A stretch of DNA of 42,628 nt from an uncultured Collinsella sp. GTDB taxonomy: Bacteria; Actinomycetota; Coriobacteriia; Coriobacteriales; Coriobacteriaceae. How positions within the stretch are numbered: position 1 is the first letter of the stretch; each line of letters starts with the position of its first letter. The position numbers and the translations under genes were made by a program. Under the pieces are notes generated by a model. That model was not told where the DNA came from, did no database searches, and saw only the letters and a program-made list of their open reading frames with translations. Positions 28,340 through 37,160 of this stretch are shown here, one piece after another. The stretch covers positions 1-42,628 of the forward strand of contig CABSNK010000019.1 of assembly GCA_902479075.1 (NCBI GenBank). The letters are read 5' to 3'.

Positions 28340-29349
28340 ACTTCCTGAACATCTTCGAGGACCACGTGGCCGGCATCTTCGGTGCCACCCGTGCCCCGTT
28401 CTCCTTTAAGAAGCTTGCCAAGCAGGCCGCTCGCGACATGGAGGATCAGACTCTGGTGATCAACGGCGTCAACACGGCGCCGGCACTCTATACCATCCTG
28501 ATCGCCGCCGACGACGATCCCATGCTCGCCCCGTTCTACCCCGAGCTTTCGCGCGAGGTCCGCGAGTTCGTGAAGGCGCAGGCCGAAAAGCGCCGCTATG
28601 TCTTTGTCGGCGAGCCCCTCGTGCGCTTTATGATCGATCCGCAGCTGCGCGCCGGCAAGTTCTCGGTCTTTGCCGAGAACGTCGATGCCCCCACGCTCGG
28701 CCGCCTGTACGAAGAAGAGCGCGCCTATCAAAACGGCCTGGGCCAGAACAACTCCGCGGCAAGCCGTGCCGCCAGCGCCCCGCGCGCCGGCCAGCAGCAG
28801 TTTGCTGCCCCGCAGCAGCAGCGCCCCGCCGCCATGCCCCAGCAGCAGCCGACGCCTCGCGCCGCCGCTCCCGACCCGCTTGCCGTGGCAGACCCCTTCG
28901 CGCCTAGCGTCCCCGACCCCGCCGCCGCACCCATCCCGGTGCCTCAGACCGTCTCGCGCGACGCGCTTGCCGGCATGGGCGGAGCCGCCGCGACCGGTGC
29001 CGCCGTGGGCCTAGGCGCCGCAGCCGGCATCGCCTCCAACATGGCGAGCACTCGCGCCCCGCAGCGCCCGCTCGCCCAGCTCGTCGACGTCGTGAGCGGC
29101 GAGAGCCATAGCATCACCTCCGCACAGGTGACCATCGGTCGCGAGCGCTCAGTTTCCGACATTGCCCTGCGCGACCCCAACGTGTCGCGCCGCCACGCCC
29201 AGCTCACCTTTACGGGCTCGGATTGGTCGATCGAGGACCTCAATTCCACCAACGGCACGCTCGTCAACAACCGCCGCATTACGCGCTGCCCGCTGCGCAA
29301 CGGCGATCTGCTGACGTTTGGCCTGAGCACCTTTGAATTTAGGGGATAG
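28336..29349 (+). CDS. FhaA-like protein (DUF3662 plus FHA domain)
   Basis: A 337-residue cytoplasmic adaptor. The first ~130 residues (NFLNIFEDHVAGIFGA...) match the DUF3662 domain of actinobacterial FhaA, a Pro/Ala/Gln-rich linker (about 140-235) follows, and an FHA domain ends the chain: IGRERSVSDIAL, SRRHAQLTF and DLNSTNGTLVNN. In mycobacteria FhaA binds phosphorylated MviN/MurJ-type partners and regulates peptidoglycan synthesis; the same role is inferred here. Translation starts at GTG with GGAGAG nine bases upstream, overlapping the kinase stop. Confidence 0.9.
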   Translation: MNFLNIFEDHVAGIFGATRAPFSFKKLAKQAARDMEDQTLVINGVNTAPALYTILIAADDDPMLAPFYPELSREVREFVKAQAEKRRYVFVGEPLVRFMIDPQLRAGKFSVFAENVDAPTLGRLYEEERAYQNGLGQNNSAASRAASAPRAGQQQFAAPQQQRPAAMPQQQPTPRAAAPDPLAVADPFAPSVPDPAAAPIPVPQTVSRDALAGMGGAAATGAAVGLGAAAGIASNMASTRAPQRPLAQLVDVVSGESHSITSAQVTIGRERSVSDIALRDPNVSRRHAQLTFTGSDWSIEDLNSTNGTLVNNRRITRCPLRNGDLLTFGLSTFEFRG

Positions 29350-29355
29350 TCGCTT

Positions 29356-29772
29356 ATGAACATCGATATCGTCCTTTTTGCAGGCCGCATCGTCCTGGTC
29401 GCCCTGCTCTATATCTTCCTGTTCGCCGTCATGAAGACAGGCGTGGGACTTGTGCGTGGACAGCGCCGCGACTCGGCTATCTGGACGATCGATGTGGACA
29501 AGGGTCCGCGCGGTATCCGCGGCATCCACGTAGACATGCTCGGCCCCGTCATCGTCGGTCGCTCGCCGTCTTCGGACATCTGCATCAACGAACCGTTCGT
29601 CTCGGCCTCGCATGCGCGCTTTTCGCTGCAGGGCCCGGCGCTCATCATCGAGGACCTCAACTCGCTTAACGGCACGCTCGTCAACGGCCGCCAGCTCGTG
29701 GAGCCCGCGACGCTGCGTGAGGGCGACGAAGTCCAGATTGGCGACGTGGTCATGAAGGTGAACCGTCGATGA
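29356..29772 (+). CDS. FhaB-like membrane-anchored FHA protein
   Basis: A 138-residue protein with one N-terminal hydrophobic segment (about residues 5-28) and a C-terminal FHA domain: VIVGRSPSSDICI, SASHARFSL and EDLNSLNGTLVNG carry all the phosphopeptide-binding residues expected. This matches FhaB/FipA in mycobacterial order fhaA-fhaB-pstP. It begins six bases after the fhaA-like stop, with a GGGGA ribosome site, and its stop overlaps the phosphatase start (ATGA). Confidence 0.9.
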   Translation: MNIDIVLFAGRIVLVALLYIFLFAVMKTGVGLVRGQRRDSAIWTIDVDKGPRGIRGIHVDMLGPVIVGRSPSSDICINEPFVSASHARFSLQGPALIIEDLNSLNGTLVNGRQLVEPATLREGDEVQIGDVVMKVNRR

Positions 29773-31703
29773 TCGACGAGGAGAACAAGTCCGCAACTAT
29801 GACCGAGGCACCGGCCGCCGCCACAGCTGCGCCGGCCCACGCCGCTCCGGCGGGCTCCGCACCCGTGGAGCCCGAGGACACCGTGTTCTCCCTGCCTCTT
29901 TCGCATGTAACGCATGATATTTCGGATCTCGCCGATAACGAGGACGGAGAGGATGCCGCAGCAGCGCCCATCGGGGCACATGCTGCGGAACAGTCCACAG
30001 CGCCCGAAGCAACCCCGGCGCCGGCTCACTTTGCAGAGCCCGTCGCCGCGGCAATCAACGAGAGCGCTGCGGTGTTTGCGGCACCCGAGCCCGCCGCGCC
30101 GGCGTTTCCCATAGTCCCGGCATCCGAGGTTGCGCCCGCGTCTACGTCGGCGCCCGAGGCAGGGCCATCCCCCGAGGACGACTCTGCACCCAAGACCCCG
30201 CAGTCTGCGCCCGCAAACGAGTCCGATGCCGTGGCCGAGCCCGCCGCCCAGTCGCAAAACACGCCCGCGCCGTCGCACTTTGCGACGCCCGAGCCTATAG
30301 ACGTCAGCCCGCAAGATGACGAGTCGACCGCCCGCGCGTCCGAGGAGCCCGACTCCCCGGACGCCGGCGATTCCGAATCAAACGCCGAGACCGACACCGT
30401 CTCTCCCGGTGACACAGCCGAAATCGACGTTGCCGCCGTTGAGGCCAAGCTCAAAGACCCCGGCTCGACCATGAGCTTTGAACCCCTAACCGAGGAGCGC
30501 ATCGAGACCGCCTCGACCTATGATGCCGGCACCACCACGCAACTCATGTGGGGCGCCCGCTCCGACGTTGGCTGCGTGCGTCCGCACAATGAGGATTCCT
30601 ACCTGGTGCAGTCGCCGCTCTTTTGCGTATGCGACGGCATGGGTGGTCACGCTGCCGGCGAGGTAGCCTCCTCTATCGCTGTCGAGACCATCGCCAAGAC
30701 AGCTCCTCAGTCTGCCGACGCCGCACGCCTGGCGGCAGCCGTCGAGGCCGCCAACGCCGCCGTAATCGAGGCCGCCTTGAATGGCCTGGGCAAGCCCGGC
30801 ATGGGCTGCACAGCCACTTGCGCCTATATCGAAAACGACACGCTCGCCATCGCCCACGTGGGTGACTCTCGCGCCTACCTGCTCCACGAGGGCACGCTCA
30901 TCCGCGTGACCCGCGACCACTCCTATGTGGAAGAGCTCGTGGACGCCGGCGAGATTACGGCAGACGAGGCTCGCGTCCACCCCAACCGTTCGGTCATCAC
31001 CCGTGCACTGGGCTCGGACCCCGCCATGTATGCCGACCACTTCACTCTGCATATCGAGGAAGGCGACCGCCTGATCCTGTGCTCCGACGGCCTTTCGAGC
31101 ATGATTCCCGATAGCGATATCGAGAACATCGCCACGCAGTCCTCAACCGCGCAAATCTGCGTCGACAACCTAGTGGACGCGGCGCTTGCCGCCGGCGGCC
31201 ACGACAACGTGACCGTAGTAGTCGTTGACCTGGTTGACGATGGCGTTATGCGCGAGGCGCAACGCGTGCGTCGCCGCAACATTACTATCGCCGCCATCCT
31301 GGCCCTCGTCTTTGTGCTGGCAGCTGGCATCTGGGCCTACACGGGTGTCACCGGCTCGTACTACCTGGGTACCTACCAGGGCAATGTCGCCGTCTGGCGC
31401 GGCCTGCCCGGCAAGCCGCTCGGACTCAAGCTCCACTGGCTCGAAAGCGAAACCAGCATTAAGCTGTCCGATCTGCCCGAAGACACGCAAAACCGCCTCA
31501 AGGCTGGCATTCCGCAAACAAGTGTCGACGATGCGCAGGACACGATATCCAAGTACCGCCACCAGATCGACGAGGAGCAGACCCGCCAGGTGATCGACGC
31601 GCAAACGATTCGCGACAACACCAATCAGGGATCGACCTCCGAATCAGATTCCGAGAAAACCGCCGAACAGTCCGCCGAGGCCGAAGCCTCCGATAAGAAT
31701 TAG
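29769..31703 (+). CDS. pstP: PP2C-type Ser/Thr phosphatase with long disordered N-terminus
   Basis: A 644-residue membrane phosphatase that reverses the kinases of the operon. The PP2C domain spans about 258-495 and shows RPHNEDSYLV, CDGMGGHAAGE, HVGDSRAYLL, LILCSDGLSSM and GGHDNVTVVVV, which supply the metal-binding aspartates. One membrane segment (about 505-526) precedes a ~118-residue exterior tail. Family members usually begin directly at the catalytic domain; here about 255 residues of Ala/Pro/Glu/Ser-rich sequence, predicted disordered and acidic, precede it. The start is fixed by ATGA overlap with the FhaB-like gene. The added region is rich in Ser and Thr and could be a phosphorylated FHA ligand, which is a guess. 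Confidence 0.92.
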   Translation: MIDEENKSATMTEAPAAATAAPAHAAPAGSAPVEPEDTVFSLPLSHVTHDISDLADNEDGEDAAAAPIGAHAAEQSTAPEATPAPAHFAEPVAAAINESAAVFAAPEPAAPAFPIVPASEVAPASTSAPEAGPSPEDDSAPKTPQSAPANESDAVAEPAAQSQNTPAPSHFATPEPIDVSPQDDESTARASEEPDSPDAGDSESNAETDTVSPGDTAEIDVAAVEAKLKDPGSTMSFEPLTEERIETASTYDAGTTTQLMWGARSDVGCVRPHNEDSYLVQSPLFCVCDGMGGHAAGEVASSIAVETIAKTAPQSADAARLAAAVEAANAAVIEAALNGLGKPGMGCTATCAYIENDTLAIAHVGDSRAYLLHEGTLIRVTRDHSYVEELVDAGEITADEARVHPNRSVITRALGSDPAMYADHFTLHIEEGDRLILCSDGLSSMIPDSDIENIATQSSTAQICVDNLVDAALAAGGHDNVTVVVVDLVDDGVMREAQRVRRRNITIAAILALVFVLAAGIWAYTGVTGSYYLGTYQGNVAVWRGLPGKPLGLKLHWLESETSIKLSDLPEDTQNRLKAGIPQTSVDDAQDTISKYRHQIDEEQTRQVIDAQTIRDNTNQGSTSESDSEKTAEQSAEAEASDKN

Positions 31704-31719
31704 AAAGGGAGTGCCGCTT

Positions 31720-34590
31720 ATGAGTCGCCGCAACACCGAGCTGCTCTTGCTCATCGCCTCGGCGTTCCCCGTCATCCTGCTGTATGCGATGTACGTCCTC
31801 ACCGCGGGCGCTGCCATCTCCTTTGAGACGCTCGCCGTACCGATCGGCCTCTTTGCCGCCTTTGCCGCGGCCCACATTGCCGTGCGCATCTTGGCGCCCG
31901 GTGCCGACCCCGCCATCCTGCCCATTGTCTTTGTGCTTTCGGGCATCGGCATCACGTTCGTGACACGCCTCGCCCCCGCTCTCGCCATCTCGCAGCTCAT
32001 CATCCTGTTTGTCTCGGTGGCGCTCATGGTGGGAACGCTTGCACTGGTCAAAAACCTCGACGTGGTCATGCGCTACAAGTACACCTTTGGCATCATCGGC
32101 ATCATTCTGCTGATGCTGCCTATCTTTATCGGCACCACGATCTCGGGCTCCAAGCTGTGGATTCGCATCGCGGGCTTTACCATCCAGCCCGGCGAGTTCG
32201 CCAAGGTCTTTATCGTCCTGTTCTTGGCCGGCTACTTGGCCGAGAACCGCGAGTTGCTCTCCATCTCCAACCGCAAGATCCTGGGCTTTAAGATCCCTCG
32301 TCTGCGACTGCTGCTGCCGCTGTTTGCCGTGTGGGGTGTGTGCCTGCTCGTCGTCGTCTTCGAACGCGACCTGGGTTCGGCCGTGCTGTTCTACACCATC
32401 TTCTTGCTGATGCTCTACGTTGCCACGGGACGATTCTCGTATGTCGTTATCGGTCTTGCGCTCTTGGCCGTTGGAGCCGTGGGCGCCTACAAGTTCCTGT
32501 CGCACGTTCAGGTGCGTTTCCAGGTTTGGGTCGATCCGTTTAAGGACGCCCAGGGCCAGGGCTACCAGATCGTCCAGTCGCTCTTCTCGCTTGCCGATGG
32601 CGGTCTGGTCGGTGTTGGCATCGGCAACGGCATGGCCAACAACATCCCTGTCGTCGAGTCCGACTTTATCTTCTCGGCTATCGGCGAGGAGATGGGCCTT
32701 TTGGGCGGCGGCGCCGTGCTCATCCTGTTTATGCTCTTTGCCGTTCGCGGCCTGACCACAGCTGCCCGCGCAAAGTCCGACCTTGCCGCCTTTAGTGCCA
32801 CGGGCCTTACGGCAGCCATCAGCTTCCAGGCCTTTTTGATCGTAGGCGGCGTTACCCGCCTGATCCCGCTGACCGGCGTCACCCTGCCCTTTATGAGCCA
32901 GGGCGGCTCCTCGCTGCTGGCAAGCTTTATCATCGTCGCGCTCCTGCTGCGCGCTGGTGACGAGGCGACCGGACGCGAGGCAGAACTTACCGGCACCGGC
33001 ACCATGGCCGCCATCACCGATGATCAGGTCGCATCTGCCGCCGCCCCGACGGGCACGCGCTTTGCCACCTCGTCTTCCTACGGCAGTGGCAGCCATTCCG
33101 TCGGCTCGCGCATGCGCCGTCGCCTGCTCGACACACCTGAATCCGGTGTGCTCGGCCGCGTGGCGCTCGCCAACCGTCTAACCCGCGCGGTGCTCGCCTT
33201 TACGGCGCTGTTCGCCATCCTTATCGGCAACCTCACCTATGTCCAGGTCATCAAGGCCAAGGACTATCAGGACATGCCGACCAACAACCACACCATCGCC
33301 CGCTCCAAGTACATCCAGCGCGGCTCCATCATCACGTCCGACGGCGTGACGCTGGCCGAGTCGCTGCAGCAGGAGGACGGCACCTACGTACGCTCCTACC
33401 CCAACGGTAACCTGGCAGCACACGTGGTTGGCTACGTGAGCCAGCAGTATGGCACCACCGCCATCGAGAGCGTCATGAACGACACGCTCACCGGTTCTAA
33501 GGACTACTCCAGCTGGAACAACGCCATCGCGTCGCTCGCGGGCCAGGCCCAGCCGGGCAACACCGCCAAGCTCACCATCGACTCGCGCATCCAGACGGCT
33601 GCCGAGCAGGCGCTCAAGGGCTTTAAGGGCGCTGTAGTGGTCATCGACCCGCGTACCGGCGCGGTTCTCGCATGTGCCAGCTCGCCCACTTACGACAACA
33701 CCAACATCGATGCCCTGCTGCAGACGGGCGGCGGCGAGGACGGCTCCATGTACAATCGTGCCATGGACGCGCTGTACACGCCGGGCTCAACGTTTAAGGT
33801 CGTTACGCTTTCCGCGGCACTCGAGACCGGTACCGCCAGCCTTACCAGCACCTACCAGGCGCCCGGCTCCATGGACATCGGCAACGCACCGGTCACCAAC
33901 TATGCCAACGAGAGCTACGGCACCATCAGCCTGCAGCAGGCCTTTGCCGTGTCCTCCAACGTCGTCTTTGGCCAGGTGGCAAACGAAGTTGGCGCAAACA
34001 CGCTCGTGCAGTTTGCCAACGCCTTTGGCTACGGCCAAAAGCTCGGCCAGGACCTGACCTCCGCGGCCTCCATCATGGCCGACCCGTCGCTCATGACCGA
34101 GTGGGAGACCGCCTGGGCCGGCGCCGGCCAGCCTGTCGGCATGGACCACACGCCCGGCCCGCAGACCACCGTCATGCAAAACGCCGTAATTGCCGCCGCC
34201 ATCGCTAACAGCGGCGTGGTCATGGACCCGTACTTTGTAGCCCAGGTACTCGCCCCGGACGGAACCGTGGTCAAGACCACGCAGTCCCGCTCGCTGGGTC
34301 AGGCCGTCAGCTCCGCCACGGCCGACCAGGTCAAGCAGGCCATGCTTGCCGTCGTCCAGTCCGGCACCGGCACCGATGCCCAAATCCCCGGCGTCAAGAT
34401 CGCCGGCAAGACTGGCTCGGCCGAGACCGGCGGCACCAACGTCAACTCGATGTTCGTTGGCTTTGCACCTTACGATTCACCCACAGTCGCTATCTCGGTG
34501 GCCTTAGAGGATTACGACAAGCATGACGTCAAGGCCGCCAAGATCGCCGGCATCGTCCTGATCGCGGCGCTTGCCGCACAGGGAGCGTGA
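31720..34590 (+). CDS. Fused SEDS glycosyltransferase (RodA/FtsW) and class B penicillin-binding protein
   Basis: A 956-residue bifunctional peptidoglycan synthase. Residues 1 to about 405 are a SEDS polymerase with about ten hydrophobic segments, including TISGSKLWIRIAGFTIQPGE and FERDLGSAVLFY (the catalytic-type Asp at about 217), and FIFSAIGEEMGLLGG. A Ser/Thr-rich linker (about 405-480) leads to a second anchor (about 488-508) and a PBP2/PbpA-like transpeptidase with the active site S690 in GSTFK (S-x-x-K), S745-S-N747 (S-x-N) and K897-T-G. In most Actinobacteria these are adjacent genes rodA and pbpA; here one open frame without a break carries both. ATG at 31720 follows AAAGGGAG. The gene lies in the expected place between pstP and pknB. 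Confidence 0.95.
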   Translation: MSRRNTELLLLIASAFPVILLYAMYVLTAGAAISFETLAVPIGLFAAFAAAHIAVRILAPGADPAILPIVFVLSGIGITFVTRLAPALAISQLIILFVSVALMVGTLALVKNLDVVMRYKYTFGIIGIILLMLPIFIGTTISGSKLWIRIAGFTIQPGEFAKVFIVLFLAGYLAENRELLSISNRKILGFKIPRLRLLLPLFAVWGVCLLVVVFERDLGSAVLFYTIFLLMLYVATGRFSYVVIGLALLAVGAVGAYKFLSHVQVRFQVWVDPFKDAQGQGYQIVQSLFSLADGGLVGVGIGNGMANNIPVVESDFIFSAIGEEMGLLGGGAVLILFMLFAVRGLTTAARAKSDLAAFSATGLTAAISFQAFLIVGGVTRLIPLTGVTLPFMSQGGSSLLASFIIVALLLRAGDEATGREAELTGTGTMAAITDDQVASAAAPTGTRFATSSSYGSGSHSVGSRMRRRLLDTPESGVLGRVALANRLTRAVLAFTALFAILIGNLTYVQVIKAKDYQDMPTNNHTIARSKYIQRGSIITSDGVTLAESLQQEDGTYVRSYPNGNLAAHVVGYVSQQYGTTAIESVMNDTLTGSKDYSSWNNAIASLAGQAQPGNTAKLTIDSRIQTAAEQALKGFKGAVVVIDPRTGAVLACASSPTYDNTNIDALLQTGGGEDGSMYNRAMDALYTPGSTFKVVTLSAALETGTASLTSTYQAPGSMDIGNAPVTNYANESYGTISLQQAFAVSSNVVFGQVANEVGANTLVQFANAFGYGQKLGQDLTSAASIMADPSLMTEWETAWAGAGQPVGMDHTPGPQTTVMQNAVIAAAIANSGVVMDPYFVAQVLAPDGTVVKTTQSRSLGQAVSSATADQVKQAMLAVVQSGTGTDAQIPGVKIAGKTGSAETGGTNVNSMFVGFAPYDSPTVAISVALEDYDKHDVKAAKIAGIVLIAALAAQGA

Positions 34591-34722
34591 TGCCCATGAT
34601 TGAATCGGACACCCGAGGCGCGCCGCGGCCGAAGAGTTAGCGGCAACGCGCCACACGGCCCCAGCGGCCACATCGTAGGTACTACACACATCGTTGAGCG
34701 AATAGTTATGTTAGGAGCAGGA

Positions 34723-36666
34723 ATGGAACAGAGGGTCCTCGGGGGAAGATACCTCCTCAAGGATAAGGTGGGAACAGGCGGCATGGCGACCGTCTACCGT
34801 GCACAGGACCAGGTCCTCGACCGCACGGTAGCCGTCAAGATCATGCTGCCACAGTATGCTGGCGACGCAACCTTCGCCGCACGCTTTAAGCAGGAGGCAC
34901 AGGCAGCAGCCGGCCTCTCCTCCCCCTATATCGTGGGCGTCTACGATTGGGGCAAGGACGGCGACACCTATTACATCGTCATGGAGTACCTGCGCGGCAC
35001 CGACCTTAAGAGCGGCATCAAGAGCCACGGCGCCCTCGACCCCAAGAAGGTCGCCCAGATCGGCTCGCAGATCAGCTCTGCGCTTTCGGTCGCCCACAAG
35101 CACGAGATCATCCACCGCGACATTAAGCCGCAGAACATCATGGTGCTGCCCGACGGCAACATCAAGGTGATGGACTTTGGCATCGCGCGTGCCAAGAACA
35201 GCCACCTCACGCAAGATAACAACGTGCTGGGAACCGCCCACTACGTCAGCCCCGAGCAGACCCGCGGTCAGGACCTCGGCCCCACCTCGGATATCTACTC
35301 GCTGGGCGTCGTGATGTACGAGTGCGCCACCGGCCGCGTTCCCTTTGACGGTGACGACGCCATCTCGGTCGCACTCAAGCAAGTCAACGAGTTGCCTATT
35401 CCGCCGAGCCAGATCAACTCCGGTGTCGACGCCGACCTTGAGCGCATCATCCTCAAGTGCATGGAGAAGGACCCGGCAAACCGCTTCCAGACCGCCGACG
35501 AGCTTCGTCAGGTGCTCAACAGCTACCTGTCGGGCCGTGCCGTCAACGTCTCGGAGCCCACGCGCATCATCGGTGCCCCCGGTGAGCTGGGCGCCACCAA
35601 GACTCGCGAGCTTTCCGATCAGACGCGCGCCATGGTGCGTCCCGTCTCGGGCGTGAGCGGCCAGAATACCGCCCGTAGCTCGGTTTCGGGCTCCACCGGC
35701 TCCTACGAGGTCGAAAAGCCCAAATCCAACAAGAACAAGATCATCGCCGCCGTGGTGGCAGCCGTTGCCGTCATCGGCATCGTGGTGGCCTTTGCCACAG
35801 GACTCTTTGGCGGCGAGCAGGTCACCGTGCCCGATGTGCTGGGCAAGGACCAGCAGACTGCCGTCGAGCTGATCAAGGAAGCCGGCCTGGAGGTCGGCAC
35901 CGTCGACCAGAGCTACAACGACGACGTCGACGAGGGCAAGGTTGCCGAGCAGACCCCCAACGGCAACGCCAAGAAGCCCAAGGGCACGCGCGTGAACCTG
36001 GTGGTCTCCAAGGGCCCCAAGCCCTCCGAGAAGGTTGAGGTTCCGCAGCTCGTTGGCCTGACCAAGGACCAGGCCGAGGCAGCGCTGGCAAGCGTTGGCC
36101 TTAAGGGCAGCGCTTCCGAGGAAGCCAACGAAGCCGAGGAAGGCCAGGTCTTTGAGCAGGGCACCGATGCCGGCAAAGAAGTCGAGAAGGGCACGACCAT
36201 CTCGTACAAGGTCTCGAGCGGCCCGGATACCACCTCTGTTCCCGATCTGACTGACATGACCGAGTCCCAAGCGCGCAATGCGCTCGACATGGCCGGCTTT
36301 GGCGTTAACGTGAGTTATCAGGAGAACGACTCGGTTACCGAGGGCACGGTGATTAGCTGGAACCCCAGCGGCAAGCAGAAGCCCGGCGCCACGATTACCG
36401 TCGTCATTGCCAAGAAGTCCGGCAAGGCGAGCGTTCCGGGCAATCTGTACGGTAAGAGCATCTCTGCCGCCGTCACCGCGCTCAACAATGCCGGCTTCTA
36501 CAACATCGCGTTCTGCGACCAGAACGGCAACCCCGTGAGCGGCAACGAAAACGCCACCGTCACGGGCGTCTCCCCCACCGGCAAGCAGTCCACCGACAGC
36601 ACGATCACGTTGACGGTTTCGCTTTCTGGCTCCGATTCGGGCGACGATTCCGGCACGACTAACTAG
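34723..36666 (+). CDS. pknB: Ser/Thr protein kinase PknB with four PASTA domains
   Basis: A 647-residue transmembrane kinase that senses muropeptides or lipid II and controls cell-wall growth. Glycine loop VGTGGMATVY, ATP lysine in VAVKIM (K39), HRDIKPQN (about 130-137), DFG (about 150) and GTAHYVSPEQ. The juxtamembrane linker ends at a membrane segment (about 337-358). Four PASTA repeats follow, at about 366-434, 436-503, 505-567 and 570-640, each starting with a V-P-x-L/V-type phrase (VTVPDVLG, VEVPQLVG, TSVPDLTD, ASVPGNLY). The start at 34723 is chosen because AGGAG lies at 34713-34717; a TTG-initiated longer frame is rejected. It ends the operon before a strong terminator. Confidence 0.96.
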   Translation: MEQRVLGGRYLLKDKVGTGGMATVYRAQDQVLDRTVAVKIMLPQYAGDATFAARFKQEAQAAAGLSSPYIVGVYDWGKDGDTYYIVMEYLRGTDLKSGIKSHGALDPKKVAQIGSQISSALSVAHKHEIIHRDIKPQNIMVLPDGNIKVMDFGIARAKNSHLTQDNNVLGTAHYVSPEQTRGQDLGPTSDIYSLGVVMYECATGRVPFDGDDAISVALKQVNELPIPPSQINSGVDADLERIILKCMEKDPANRFQTADELRQVLNSYLSGRAVNVSEPTRIIGAPGELGATKTRELSDQTRAMVRPVSGVSGQNTARSSVSGSTGSYEVEKPKSNKNKIIAAVVAAVAVIGIVVAFATGLFGGEQVTVPDVLGKDQQTAVELIKEAGLEVGTVDQSYNDDVDEGKVAEQTPNGNAKKPKGTRVNLVVSKGPKPSEKVEVPQLVGLTKDQAEAALASVGLKGSASEEANEAEEGQVFEQGTDAGKEVEKGTTISYKVSSGPDTTSVPDLTDMTESQARNALDMAGFGVNVSYQENDSVTEGTVISWNPSGKQKPGATITVVIAKKSGKASVPGNLYGKSISAAVTALNNAGFYNIAFCDQNGNPVSGNENATVTGVSPTGKQSTDSTITLTVSLSGSDSGDDSGTTN

Positions 36667-36718
36667 TCGAGGACCCATCACCCGCAGCGGCTAGGGCCGC
36701 AAACATATTCGCTCAACG

Positions 36719-36754
36719 GCGCCCGCTTGCTCCCCCGCAAGCGGGCGCTTTATT
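36719..36754 (+). terminator. Rho-independent terminator of the morphogenesis operon
   Basis: A 12-bp perfect GC-rich stem (GCGCCCGCTTGC with its complement) around TCCCCC, followed by TTTATTTA. It lies about 50 bases past the pknB stop. Confidence 0.92.
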
Positions 36755-36787
36755 TATCGACAGACCATGGCCCCTTAGCAACGCAAA

Positions 36788-36809
36788 GAGGCCCGCAAAA
36801 GCGAGCCTC
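36788..36809 (-). terminator. Terminator facing the frl operon
   Basis: On the minus strand GAGGCTCGC-TTTT-GCGGGCCTC folds into a nine-pair stem with one G-U pair, followed by TTTGCG. It is downstream of the decayed kinase at 36841-37106 and probably ends the frl transcript. Confidence 0.6.
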
Positions 36810-36840
36810 CCAGGTGACAACAGAATATGTAATGCAGTAA

Positions 36841-37106
36841 TTACTGGCCGCAGAACTTCACCATGATCTCGACCATGGACTCTTGCCTATGGACAAAATG
36901 TCCATAGGCAAGGAGATGAAAGAGTAAGGACAACGCCCTCTAAAAGAAGGCCGTATATGAAGATTGCATATCCCTTTTGCCTTCATATACTCAAGAAGCA
37001 CCCCTCGAAGCGCTCCTGAGAGGCCCCCTTGGATGCAACCCAGGGGATCCAGATTCTGGTAGACATCGGCGCAGCAAAATCCTGCCGCGCAGGCACGAAC
37101 GGACAT
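36841..37106 (-). pseudogene. Remnant of a second PfkB-family sugar kinase
   Basis: A good ribosome site (TTAGGAG) precedes ATG at 37106 and the reading MSVRACAAGFCCADVYQNLD, which matches the N-terminal strand of PfkB-family kinases (compare GFGDNVVDKYEHI in the intact neighbour). After about 20 residues similarity is lost, and the frame ends at 36858. A different frame gives a plausible protein end, ESMVEIMVKFCGQ, with stop at 36841. The span of 266 bases is not a multiple of three and is far short of the ~870 expected, so an internal deletion and frameshift seem to have removed most of the gene. A 14-bp inverted repeat sits inside it. It would be the last gene of the frl operon. Confidence 0.5.
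36882..36912. repeat. 14-bp perfect inverted repeat with AAA loop
   Basis: CTTGCCTATGGACA at 36882-36895 and its complement at 36899-36912, inside the decayed kinase gene. No T-run follows on either strand. It may mark the deletion or insertion event that broke that gene. Confidence 0.7.
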
Positions 37107-37160
37107 CTTGACTCCTAACGCAATGCGGGGCGCCCCAAGACACCCCGCCACGACAAAAAA

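Noticed and set aside
31498..33096. A 532-codon minus-strand frame opposite the phosphatase and SEDS-PBP genes
   Set aside because: Spans two real genes on the other strand and has shadow-type composition (QDGQHE-rich).
34711..36681. A 656-codon minus-strand frame opposite pknB
   Set aside because: Low-complexity shadow of a GC-rich gene with clear kinase and PASTA motifs on the other strand.
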